A stretch of DNA of 6,264 nucleotides, taken from Chloroflexota bacterium (GTDB taxonomy: Bacteria; Chloroflexota; Dehalococcoidia; DSTF01; RBG-16-68-14). A model generated the notes under the pieces. It was not told the DNA's origin, made no database searches, and saw only the letters and a program-made list of their open reading frames with translations. The position numbers and the translations under genes are program-made. Positions 1 through 5,094 of the stretch are shown in pieces. Numbering within the stretch: the stretch's first letter is position 1; the number at the start of each line of letters is the position of its first letter. The stretch is from the NCBI GenBank assembly GCA_022573935.1, contig JACZTE010000064.1:1-6264 (forward strand). The letters are read 5' to 3'.

Positions 1-393
1 GCTAAAGGCCAGGGTGGCGCACACCTCGGCGGCTAGCTCGCGTTTGAGCTGCTGATGGGTGCCGAACAGGTGCGATCCCGAGGTGTCCACCACCAGCATC
101 ACGGTCAGCTCGCGCTCCTCGCGGTAGACCTTGACGAAGGGCTCGGCGTAGCGGGCGCTGACGTTCCAGTCGATGCTGCGCACGTCGTCGCCGACCTGGT
201 AGGGCCGCACCTCCTCGAACTCCATCCCCCGGCCCTTGAAGGTGGTGGAGTACTGCCCGGCCAACACCTCATCCACCAGGTGGCTGGTGTGGATCTCGAT
301 GGTGCGGATCTTCTTGACGAGACCAAACAGCGCTTGGATGACAGACTCGCTATTGAGCTTGAACAGCTCCGGGCTGACGAAGATCAGGCCGCT
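1..393 (-). CDS. DUF58 domain protein, partial; C-terminus beyond window, N-terminus disrupted
   Basis: The minus frame contains the diagnostic DUF58 block: KKIRTIEIHT, then LVDEVLAGQYSTTFKGRGMEF, VRPYQVGDDVRSIDWN, and the von Willebrand-A-like strand ELTVMLVVDTSGS, followed by LKRELAAEV. DUF58 proteins usually accompany a MoxR ATPase, TPM or transglutaminase genes; their molecular role is poorly defined. The recognisable family sequence begins near 318 (VKKIR). The frame stays open up to a TGA at 394-396 and reads SGLIFVSPELFKLNSESVIQ..., but contains no ATG, GTG or TTG before the conserved block. The start therefore appears lost or replaced at the join with the lower-GC segment. The piece SPELF resembles a DUF58 N-terminus, so an internal insertion near 319-360 is also possible. 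The rest of the protein lies left of position 1. Family identity is secure; the right boundary is not. Confidence 0.8.
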
Positions 394-888
394 TCAGAGA
401 AATCCCAAGCGCTGGAACGACTGGACGAACTGAAAGAGCTTCATTCCAGCCATGTCAGTTTGATAGCTCGTATCGGAGACTCAGTCGGAGACGTGCAGGA
501 TACGGGTGTGGTGGTCGATGTCGAGCTAGACGCGGAGACGCTATTTGCGAGTCGGCAACCGAGGGAAGGGGTCATCTCCACGTTGGTCGAATCTGAGCTT
601 GATCTCCAACGACGCGTAAGTGAGCTTAGGGCGAATGAGGACACGCTGAAGCAGTCATTGTCCAACCAAGAGGAGCAAGAATTCCACCCCATCGAAAAAG
701 AGCTAAACAAAGAGATCGCGAAACGGAAACGATCGGAGGCGTCACGGTACCGGTGGCTGCTGGTAGACACCCCGTACGTGCCCATACGCTTGGAGCTGGT
801 TCCGATAAAGGTCACAAAGGAGGTCGCCGAGTCGGAGGTGTCCCGGTCGGAAAAATTTCAGGCGTTCCTGGGATCCACGCTCGAAGGC
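316..888 (+). pseudogene. Unrecognised charged, coiled-coil-like reading-frame fragment in a lower-GC segment
   Basis: I do not recognise this protein. The plus frame reads DETKQRLDDRLAIELEQL, then repeated Glu/Leu/Lys heptad-like stretches (LERLDELKEL; ELDLQRRVSELRANEDTLKQ; IEKELNKEIAKRKRSE) and a more globular end (YRWLLVDTPYVPIRLELVPI). That composition suggests real coding sequence with coiled coils. The opposite strand in the same stretch is serine/threonine-rich and looks like a shadow. G+C is about 55% by hand count over 421-840, clearly below both flanks. No convincing start or Shine-Dalgarno is present; TTG at 334 is the only plausible initiator near the left end. The frame runs into an Aat fragment near 880 in a different register, so the natural C-terminus is missing. 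It is best treated as an internal piece of a foreign gene. Confidence 0.35.
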
Positions 889-991
889 CCCGCGCCCCGG
901 CCAAGACGGCACCTGGATCACCTCCGAAATGGAAACGGCCTACATCGGCCTGCACGATGCGGGGCATGCGCATTCGGTCGAGCGTTGGGAA
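884..991 (+). pseudogene. aat: Internal fragment of leucyl/phenylalanyl-tRNA-protein transferase
   Basis: About 36 codons match the signature region of Aat, the enzyme that adds Leu or Phe to N-terminal Arg/Lys for the N-end rule. The frame reads [13 protein letters not shown], then [23 protein letters not shown]. The family pattern is (C)[26 protein letters not shown]. The N-terminal part is missing and replaced by unrelated sequence to the left of about 884. The following DGELVGGLYG catalytic region is replaced after about 991 by glycosyltransferase sequence in the same frame. The piece cannot be functional. Identification rests on motif recall only, but the TWIT...GHAHSVE pattern is distinctive. 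Confidence 0.75.
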
Positions 992-1411
992 GCCGTCGCG
1001 CTGGCCGGCGAGCTGGGCATCGGCGATCGTGTGAAGCTGACCGGTCGCGTCAGCCGCGAGGAGCTGGTGCGGCTGTACAACACCACGCAGCTACTCGTCT
1101 CGCCCTCGCTCTACGAAGGATTCGGCCTGCCGGCAGCGGAGGCGATGGCCTGCGGCACGCCGGTGGTGGCGACGACGGCCGGGGCGTTCCCCGAGGTGAT
1201 CGAGCAGGGCGTGAGCGGGCTGCTGGCGCCGCCTGCCGACGCACCGGCGTTGGCCAAGACGATCGAGCGGGTGCTGGACGATTCACGCCTGCGCCGGCGG
1301 CTGCGCGAGGCCGGGCGGCAGCGCATCGTCGGCCACTTCTCGTGGCGGGAGACGGCGCAGCGCACGCTGGCGGTCTATCGGGATGTGCTGTCAGTGAGAG
1401 ACGGCCGCTAG
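929..1411 (+). CDS. Family-4 glycosyltransferase, C-terminal half only, fused in frame behind an Aat fragment
   Basis: From about 992 the frame is the nucleotide-sugar-binding half of a GT-B fold, GT4-type glycosyltransferase. It has [32 protein letters not shown], and the EX7E motif [19 protein letters not shown], then [18 protein letters not shown] and a C-terminal helix [18 protein letters not shown]. About 139 residues of a normally 350-400-residue enzyme remain, and the whole acceptor-binding N-terminal half is absent. The only upstream ATG in frame (929) lies inside Aat sequence, with no clear Shine-Dalgarno, so a product starting there would be a non-functional hybrid. The gene ends with TAG at 1411, convergent with the small membrane gene ending at 1442. 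Members of this family usually build lipopolysaccharide, exopolysaccharide or glycolipids; the substrate cannot be inferred. Confidence 0.75.
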   Translation: METAYIGLHDAGHAHSVERWEAVALAGELGIGDRVKLTGRVSREELVRLYNTTQLLVSPSLYEGFGLPAAEAMACGTPVVATTAGAFPEVIEQGVSGLLAPPADAPALAKTIERVLDDSRLRRRLREAGRQRIVGHFSWRETAQRTLAVYRDVLSVRDGR

Positions 1412-1453
1412 CCGTCGTCGGCGGTCGACGGGAGACGGCCGTTAGTCGTCGGC
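1398..1453. repeat. Imperfect direct repeat carrying both convergent stop codons
   Basis: GAGACGGCCGCTAG followed by CCGTCGTCGGC (1398-1422) recurs as GAGACGGCCGTTAG followed by TCGTCGGC (1432-1453), with one substitution and a 3-nt gap. Copy 1 holds the TAG of the glycosyltransferase on the plus strand; copy 2 holds the TAA (plus-strand TTA at 1442) of the small membrane gene on the minus strand. It looks like a local duplication. Confidence 0.7.
1412..1431. terminator. Possible bidirectional hairpin between convergent genes
   Basis: CCGTCG (1412-1417) and CGACGG (1426-1431) can form a 6-bp GC-rich stem with an 8-nt loop exactly between the two convergent stop codons. There is no T-tract on either side, so an intrinsic-terminator role is only suggested by position. 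Confidence 0.25.
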
Positions 1454-1663
1454 CGGTGGTTCGATCGGCGTGGCGATCAGGGCGCGCCCGATCCAGAACG
1501 CGATGTAGAGCGTCCCCAGGAAGCCGCCCGTGACGGGCAGCGCCAGCGCCCAGTAGCTTCGGCGCATCACTCCGGTGAGGAAGGTGAAAGCGGTGAAGAT
1601 GGCGACGGCGCAGATCGCCAGTCCGTAGAAGTGCGAGCGCTCTGCCATCTGGTTCTCATCCAT
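1442..1663 (-). CDS. Small two-helix membrane protein, hypothetical
   Basis: A 73-residue protein that I do not assign to a family. After a short polar N-terminus (MDENQMAERSH) it has a hydrophobic helix at about residues 13-32 (YGLAICAVAIFTAFTFLTG). A Met-Arg-Arg loop follows, then a second helix at about 37-64 containing GGFLGTLYIAFWIG, and an acidic tail ending PPADD. The basic loop between the helices suggests that both ends face outward, by the positive-inside rule. The ATG at 1663 has an AAGGAG about 15 nt upstream, rather far. An internal ATG (Met6) is an alternative start. It lies 106 nt downstream of apt and may have its own promoter (1729-1757). The high hydrophobicity and sensible topology support a real gene. 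Confidence 0.65.
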   Translation of the reverse strand: MDENQMAERSHFYGLAICAVAIFTAFTFLTGVMRRSYWALALPVTGGFLGTLYIAFWIGRALIATPIEPPADD

Positions 1664-1728
1664 GAGGGCGATCCCAGTCTCCTTCTCGTCGTCAGCGCCC
1701 CGGCAGACTCGCCTGCGGGCACCTCGCC

Positions 1729-1757
1729 AGTGTGGCAGGCCAGAGCACGGGTGTCAA
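1729..1757 (-). promoter_or_regulatory. Candidate promoter for the small membrane gene
   Basis: On the minus strand a perfect TTGACA (1752-1757) is followed, after 17 nt, by TGC-CACACT (hexamer 1729-1734). This is a poor -10 hexamer (3 of 6) but has the TGn of an extended -10. It points toward the ATG at 1663, leaving a leader of about 60 nt. The -35 lies in the loop of the hairpin after apt. Confidence 0.3.
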
Positions 1758-1768
1758 TCGCCGTGCTC
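1743..1768 (-). terminator. Hairpin directly after the apt stop codon
   Basis: GAGCACGG (1743-1750) and CCGTGCTC (1761-1768) form a perfect 8-bp stem with a 10-nt loop. It begins two bases after the apt stop codon in the direction of transcription. It lacks a following T-tract, so it may be a weak or Rho-assisted terminator or a 3'-end-stabilising stem. Confidence 0.4.
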
Positions 1769-1769
1769 G

Positions 1770-2312
1770 TCACGCGTCGTCGTAGCGGACGAGCGTGATC
1801 ACTTCGTGGCCCTGCAGCCGATCGCGGCCGCCCAGCGCGGGGAGCTCCACGACGAAGGCGATCGCCTTCACATAGGCGCCCAGCAGCTCCACTAGCTTGG
1901 CCGTGGAGGCGGCGGTGCCGCCTGTCGCGAGCAGGTCATCGACGATGACCGCTTGCTGGTCGCGCTCCAGCGCGTCGACGTGGATATCGAGCTGGCTTTC
2001 GCCATACTCCAGCGCGAACTCCACGCTCATCCGCTCCGCCGGCAGCTTGCCCGCCTTGCGCACCGGCACGAAGGGGAGCCCCAGGTTGTAGGCCACCGGC
2101 GCGCCGAAGAGGAAGCCGCGCGACTCGATGCCGATGATGGCGTCCGGCGTGAGCGCGCCGATGCGCCGCGTCAGCTCGTCGATGACATAACGAAAGGCAT
2201 CGGGATCGTGCAGGAGTGGCGTGATATCGCGGAAGAGGACGCCCGGCTTGGGGAAGTCGGGCACGTCTCTGATCAGCGTCTTGAGGTCGATCTCCGGGCC
2301 GGCGGTAGCCAT
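1770..2312 (-). CDS. apt: Adenine phosphoribosyltransferase
   Basis: Apt converts adenine and PRPP to AMP in purine salvage, in the cytoplasm. The 180-residue product has the usual family length (170-180). Landmarks: IRDVPDFPKPGVLFRDITPLL near residues 14-34; GIESRGFLFGAPVAY at 61-75; FVPVRKAGKLP at 81-91; the PRPP-binding loop AVIVDDLLATGGTAAS at 121-136; and the typical end LVRYDDA. The ATG at 2312 gives the standard N-terminus; upstream is only a weak GAAAG. An extended -10 (TGG-TATACT) ends 9 nt before the ATG, so apt may be transcribed separately as a nearly leaderless mRNA as well as by readthrough from cysS, which stops 38 nt upstream. All key residues are present. Confidence 0.97.
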   Translation of the reverse strand: MATAGPEIDLKTLIRDVPDFPKPGVLFRDITPLLHDPDAFRYVIDELTRRIGALTPDAIIGIESRGFLFGAPVAYNLGLPFVPVRKAGKLPAERMSVEFALEYGESQLDIHVDALERDQQAVIVDDLLATGGTAASTAKLVELLGAYVKAIAFVVELPALGGRDRLQGHEVITLVRYDDA

Positions 2313-2321
2313 AGGACTTTC

Positions 2322-2330
2322 AGTATACCA
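2322..2330 (-). promoter_or_regulatory. Extended -10 promoter element in front of apt
   Basis: In the 38-nt gap between cysS and apt the minus strand reads TGG-TATACT, matching the extended -10 pattern TGnTATAAT at all but one position of the hexamer. No good -35 is visible 16-18 nt further upstream. With 9 nt between the hexamer and the apt ATG, transcription would begin within a few bases of the start codon. Confidence 0.45.
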
Positions 2331-2350
2331 TCGCTGGTGCGAGGCCTGCG

Positions 2351-3730
2351 CTACTCCCGCCGGCGGGCGGCGGTGCCGCCGGCCGTGTCCTCCAGCGCGA
2401 CGCCCAGCTCCGCTAGTCCGTCGCGGATGCGGTCGGACAGCTCGAACTGCTTCGCGGCGCGCAGCTCCTCGCGGATGCTGACGAGCAGCTCGACGAAGGG
2501 GGCGGCGGCCATCGCCGCCTCCGCCTCGACCAGCGTCAGCCCCATCACGTCCGCCAGCTCCAGCAGCGCCGCCTGCGCATCGTCGAACGGGCGGTTCTCG
2601 TCGCGGGCGCGGTTGATCTCGCGGGCCAGGTCGAAGAGGGCGGCCAGCGCCTGCGCCGTGTTCAGGTCGTCGTCCATCGCCTCGATGAAGGCCTGGCGGT
2701 AGGATGCGGGGTCGAGCGGCTCGCCTTGAGCGGGGCCGTCCGGCGTGACGCGAGCGGCCACCTGCAGCCGGTCTGCACCCGCCTTCGCCGAGGCGAGCGC
2801 CTCCTGTGTGTAGGTGAGCGGCTTGCGATAGTGGGAGGTGAGGATGAACAGGCGCAGGCCGTCGCTGCCGTATTGCTGGAGCACCTCGTCGATGGGCACC
2901 AGATTGCCCAGGTGGCGGGTCATCTTCTCCTCGCTCTCGACCAGCCGTAGCAGGCCGTGATGCATCCAGAAGCGGACGAAAGGGGCAACGCCGGTGAACG
3001 CCTCGGTCTGGGCGATCTCGTTCTCGTGGTGGGGGAAGATGAGGTCCTGGCCGCCGCCGTGGATGTCGATCTGCTCGCCCAGGTACCTGAGCGACATGGC
3101 GGAGCACTCGATGTGCCAGCCGGGGCGGCCGGCCCCCCAGGGGCTGTCCCACGAAGGCTCGCCGGGCTTGGAGGCCTTCCAGAGGGCGAAATCGCCCGGC
3201 TCTTCCTTCTGCTCGCCCGGCTCAATGCGGGCGCCCGCCTTCATCGAATCTAAGTCCTGGCCCGAGAGCTTGCCGTAGTCGGGCTGCTTCGTCACCCGAT
3301 AGTAGACATCGCCGCCGGTCTCGTAGGCGAAGCCCTTCTCGATCAGGCCGGTGACGATCTCGATGATCTTCGGGATCTCGTGCGTCGCGCGGGGGTATTC
3401 GTGGGCGTGCCGGACGTTGAGGGCGTCCATGTCGGTGTAGAAGCGGCTGATGTTCTCGTCGGCCAGCTCCTCGATGGTGACGCCGGCGGCCTGGGCTCGC
3501 TGCACAATGTTGTCCTCGATGTCGGTGAAGTTCTGGACGTGGCGAACCTCGTAGCCGCGGTACTCCAGGTAGCGGCGCAGCACGTCGAAGATGACGTAGC
3601 TCATCGCGTGGCCGATGTGGCAGGGGGCGTAGAGGTTGGGCCCGCAGACGTACATGCTCACGACGCGGCCGTCGGCGGGCGCGAACTCCTCGGTGCGGCG
3701 GCTCAGGGTGCTATGAAGCTTCAGCGTCAT
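2351..3730 (-). CDS. cysS: Cysteinyl-tRNA synthetase
   Basis: This class I synthetase attaches cysteine to tRNA-Cys. The product has 459 residues, normal for the family. The HIGH motif is C-H-I-G-H at 37-41. The zinc ligands are C29, C209 ([10 protein letters not shown]), H234 and E238 (IFPHHENE), at the spacing of the E. coli enzyme. [22 protein letters not shown] and the helical anticodon-binding end are also present. The KMSKS loop is unusual: K-M-T-R-H at 269-273, followed by the expected LGN. The ATG at 3730 overlaps the cysE stop (ATGA), so translation is probably coupled to cysE. It would therefore share the cysteine-responsive leader proposed upstream of cysE. The C-terminal tail ends GGTAARRRE. 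Confidence 0.97.
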   Translation of the reverse strand: MTLKLHSTLSRRTEEFAPADGRVVSMYVCGPNLYAPCHIGHAMSYVIFDVLRRYLEYRGYEVRHVQNFTDIEDNIVQRAQAAGVTIEELADENISRFYTDMDALNVRHAHEYPRATHEIPKIIEIVTGLIEKGFAYETGGDVYYRVTKQPDYGKLSGQDLDSMKAGARIEPGEQKEEPGDFALWKASKPGEPSWDSPWGAGRPGWHIECSAMSLRYLGEQIDIHGGGQDLIFPHHENEIAQTEAFTGVAPFVRFWMHHGLLRLVESEEKMTRHLGNLVPIDEVLQQYGSDGLRLFILTSHYRKPLTYTQEALASAKAGADRLQVAARVTPDGPAQGEPLDPASYRQAFIEAMDDDLNTAQALAALFDLAREINRARDENRPFDDAQAALLELADVMGLTLVEAEAAMAAAPFVELLVSIREELRAAKQFELSDRIRDGLAELGVALEDTAGGTAARRRE

Positions 3731-4437
3731 TCGCTGGCTGTCCCTTCGTCCGTTGGTGCGCTGGCGCGGCGACGCGGCGACTTCCGGTTCGTGGTATTCG
3801 CCGGCCGCTCCTCCACCGCTCGCAGCCGCTCGATGACCTTCTCGAGGCGCTGCTCCAGCTCGGTGATGCGGTCCCACTCCGGGTCGGGCAGGTGGAGGAT
3901 GGTATCCGAGCCAGGGTCGCGGTAGGCGACGATGTGGCCCGGCACGCCGACGACGGTGGCGTTGGCGGGGACGTTGGTCACCACGACGGAGCCGGCGCCG
4001 ATCGAGGCGTGCTTGCCGACGGTGATGGCGCCGATGAGCTTAGCGCCCGCGCCCACCTCGACGTCGTCCTCGAGGGTAGGGTGGCGCTTCTCGCGCTTGG
4101 TGCTGGTGCCGCCCAGCGTAACGCCCTGGTACAGGTGACAGTTATCGCCGATCTCTGCTGTCTCGCCGATCACCACACCCATGCCGTGGTCGATGAAGAA
4201 GCCCTCGCCGATGATAGCGCCGGGGTGGATCTCGATGCCGGTGAAGAGGCGGACGAAGTGCGAGATCAGTCGAGGCAGGAGCGGTACCCGCCGTCGGTGG
4301 AGGGCATGGGCCAGCCGGTGGCACTGGACGGCATGAAAGCCCGGGTAGGCGAGGATGACCTCTAGGTTGCTGGTGGCCGCCGGGTCTCGTTCCCGGGCGG
4401 CCTTGATATCTCTGCCGATGCTGTTGAGGAGCGACAC
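3727..4437 (-). CDS. cysE: Serine O-acetyltransferase
   Basis: CysE makes O-acetylserine from serine and acetyl-CoA, the committed step to cysteine. The product has 236 residues and belongs to the short, Bacillus/cyanobacterial-type class. A helical N-terminus (residues 1-66) precedes a left-handed beta-helix of hexapeptide repeats (about 68-170): [31 protein letters not shown] with catalytic H84, then [20 protein letters not shown]-terminal extension follows: a likely helix at about 187-210 ([17 protein letters not shown]) and a low-complexity basic tail. Glu69 occupies the place of the E. coli catalytic Asp, as is normal for this class. The start is GTG at 4437 with a near-ideal AGAAGGAGGT 7 nt upstream. 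That ribosome-binding site is complementary to the upstream leader frame, implying cysteine-dependent translation. Confidence 0.96.
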   Translation of the reverse strand: MSLLNSIGRDIKAARERDPAATSNLEVILAYPGFHAVQCHRLAHALHRRRVPLLPRLISHFVRLFTGIEIHPGAIIGEGFFIDHGMGVVIGETAEIGDNCHLYQGVTLGGTSTKREKRHPTLEDDVEVGAGAKLIGAITVGKHASIGAGSVVVTNVPANATVVGVPGHIVAYRDPGSDTILHLPDPEWDRITELEQRLEKVIERLRAVEERPANTTNRKSPRRRASAPTDEGTASE

Positions 4438-4444
4438 GCTCAGG

Positions 4445-4454
4445 ACCTCCTTCT
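4445..4454 (-). promoter_or_regulatory. Strong cysE ribosome-binding site
   Basis: AGAAGGAGGT on the minus strand contains the full anti-16S core AAGGAGGT and lies 7 nt before the GTG start of cysE. It fixes that non-ATG start. The 5' part of this site, with the six bases before it, is complementary to codons 12-16 of the upstream leader frame. Confidence 0.85.
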
Positions 4455-4467
4455 GCGTAGTCTCGTC

Positions 4468-4485
4468 ACGTCCGTGGTGGGACGT
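4468..4485 (-). promoter_or_regulatory. Alternative hairpin competing with the leader-stop hairpin
   Basis: On the minus strand ACGTCC-CACCAC-GGACGT forms a 6-bp stem with a 6-nt loop. Its first arm (4480-4485) is the outer part of the right arm of the 4480-4510 hairpin, so the two cannot both form in full. Confidence 0.5.
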
Positions 4486-4510
4486 CCTCCGCCTCGAGCG
4501 GAGAACGCCC
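4480..4510 (-). promoter_or_regulatory. 13-bp hairpin abutting the leader stop codon
   Basis: GGGCGTTCTCCGC and GCGGAGGACGTCC (minus strand) pair over 13 positions, two of them G-U, around a TCGAG loop. The left arm begins with the last base of the leader TAG, so a ribosome paused at the leader Cys codons would reach its foot. There is no T-tract, which argues against an intrinsic terminator and for a structural or translational role. Confidence 0.6.
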
Positions 4511-4578
4511 TAGGGACAGATGCAACGAACCCTACGCCGAAGGAGCGATCGATGCTGTGCGGGCTTGCGAAGTGCCAT
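4510..4578 (-). CDS. Candidate cysteine leader peptide (22 codons)
   Basis: ATG at 4578 opens a 22-codon frame ending TAG at 4510-4512, 72 nt before the cysE GTG. It begins MALRKPAQ and ends LLRRRVRCICP. The Cys codons are TGC (19) and TGT (21), one codon from the stop. An Arg-rich stretch followed by Cys near the end is also the pattern of leader peptides upstream of sulfur-metabolism genes in actinobacteria. The ATG lies 28 nt after the ispF stop and has no Shine-Dalgarno at normal distance: GGAGG is 18 nt away. A TATACG 4 nt before the ATG could be part of a -10 for a leaderless transcript, but the spacing is short. As a protein it would have no independent role; its value is in where the ribosome pauses. 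A chance frame cannot be excluded from one sequence, but the anti-SD match makes it unlikely. Confidence 0.6.
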   Translation of the reverse strand: MALRKPAQHRSLLRRRVRCICP

Positions 4579-4606
4579 GATACGTATAGCCCAAGTCCTC
4601 CGAGCG

Positions 4607-5080
4607 CTAGATAGAGTCTAGCAGGGCCACGGCCAGCGCCGCAATCCCCTCGCCGCGGCCCACGGGGCCTAGCCGCTCCGAGGACGTCGCTTTCACGCTG
4701 ACCGCGCCTACGTCGAGGCCCAGCGCGCCGGCCAGTGCGGCTCGCATCGCGTCGATGTGGGGCGAGAGCTTCGGCGCTTCAGCGATGACCGTGGCGTCGA
4801 CGTTGACGGCCCGGTAGCCCGCCTTCGCCACCAGTTCAACGGCGCGGCGCAGCAGGTCGAGGCTGTTCGCGTCGCGATAGCTGGGGTCGTCGGGCGGGAA
4901 GTGCCGGCCGATGTCGCCCAGGGCCGCCGCGCCCAGCAGAGCGTCGATGAGCGCATGCGCGAGCACGTCTGCGTCGCTATGGCCGGCCAGGCCGGCCTCG
5001 TGGGGGATGGTGACGCCGCCCAGCACCAGCGGCCGCCCCTGCTCGAACGGATGGATGTCGTAGCCGATGCCGGTTCTCAT
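4607..5080 (-). CDS. ispF: 2-C-methyl-D-erythritol 2,4-cyclodiphosphate synthase
   Basis: IspF cyclises CDP-ME 2-phosphate to MEcPP, releasing CMP, in the MEP isoprenoid pathway. The 157-residue length is typical. The metal ligands D8, H10 and H42 lie in [11 protein letters not shown] and [12 protein letters not shown] at the same positions as in E. coli Isp[38 protein letters not shown] and the CMP-binding end [20 protein letters not shown] are all present. The ATG at 5080 is preceded 8 nt upstream by GAGG. It follows ispD after 10 nt, in a duplicated start region that includes a five-codon mini-frame. IspD and IspF act two steps apart and are often adjacent or fused, which supports one transcript. 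The C-terminus, LLDSI, is normal. Confidence 0.97.
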   Translation of the reverse strand: MRTGIGYDIHPFEQGRPLVLGGVTIPHEAGLAGHSDADVLAHALIDALLGAAALGDIGRHFPPDDPSYRDANSLDLLRRAVELVAKAGYRAVNVDATVIAEAPKLSPHIDAMRAALAGALGLDVGAVSVKATSSERLGPVGRGEGIAALAVALLDSI

Positions 5081-5094
5081 GTCCCGGTCCTCAT
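5067..5094 (-). repeat. 14-nt tandem duplication at the ispD/ispF junction
   Basis: On the minus strand ATGAGGACCGGGAC (5094-5081) is followed directly by ATGAGAACCGGCAT (5080-5067), identical at 11 of 14 positions. The first copy overlaps the ispD stop (ATGA); the second carries the real ispF ATG. The first ATG opens a five-codon frame whose TGA overlaps the ispF ATG. Confidence 0.75.

Larger units (their letters stand above)
4438..4578 (-). promoter_or_regulatory. Putative cysteine-responsive translational attenuator of cysE-cysS
   Basis: The cysE 5' leader contains a short Cys-ending frame (4510-4578), an anti-Shine-Dalgarno strand inside that frame (4532-4545), a hairpin at its stop codon (4480-4510), a competing hairpin (4468-4485) and the cysE Shine-Dalgarno (4445-4454). 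CTCCTTCGGCGTAG (minus, 4545 to 4532) pairs with CTACGCAGAAGGAG (minus, 4460 to 4447) at 13 of 14 positions, hiding AGGAG. Inferred logic: with ample charged tRNA-Cys the leader ribosome finishes and leaves, the helix forms, and cysE is off. With scarce Cys-tRNA the ribosome waits at codon 19 or 21, covering most of the anti-SD strand, and cysE is translated. Uncoupled-ORF attenuation of this type at polycysteine leaders is known from mycobacteria. Its presence here is inference from sequence alone. Confidence 0.6.

Noticed and set aside
316..992. Insertion sequence or integrated element.
   Set aside because: No transposase or integrase motif, no terminal inverted repeats and no target-site duplication could be found at the junctions.
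55..1533. One long plus-strand gene of 492 codons.
   Set aside because: The open frame is antisense to DUF58 at its left end and out of frame with the Aat and glycosyltransferase sequences at its right end; it owes its length to high GC.
1953..2702. Plus-strand frames opposite apt and cysS (and similar ones opposite cysE, ispF and ispD).
   Set aside because: They are antisense shadows of well-identified genes, with Arg/Ala/Ser-rich composition and no recognisable domains.
3727..4437. Catalytic Asp-to-Glu change in CysE as a defect.
   Set aside because: Glu in the EIHPG motif is normal for the short Bacillus/cyanobacterial-type serine acetyltransferases.
4480..4510. Intrinsic terminator after ispF.
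   Set aside because: The hairpin is strong but no T-tract follows. A well-formed cysE ribosome-binding site lies a short way downstream.
4438..4606. T-box riboswitch before cysE, as in Bacillus.
   Set aside because: No UGGNACC-type T-box or UGGA complementary to a tRNA-Cys end is present, and the spacer is short. A TGC followed by A does occur, but it is better explained as a codon of the leader frame.
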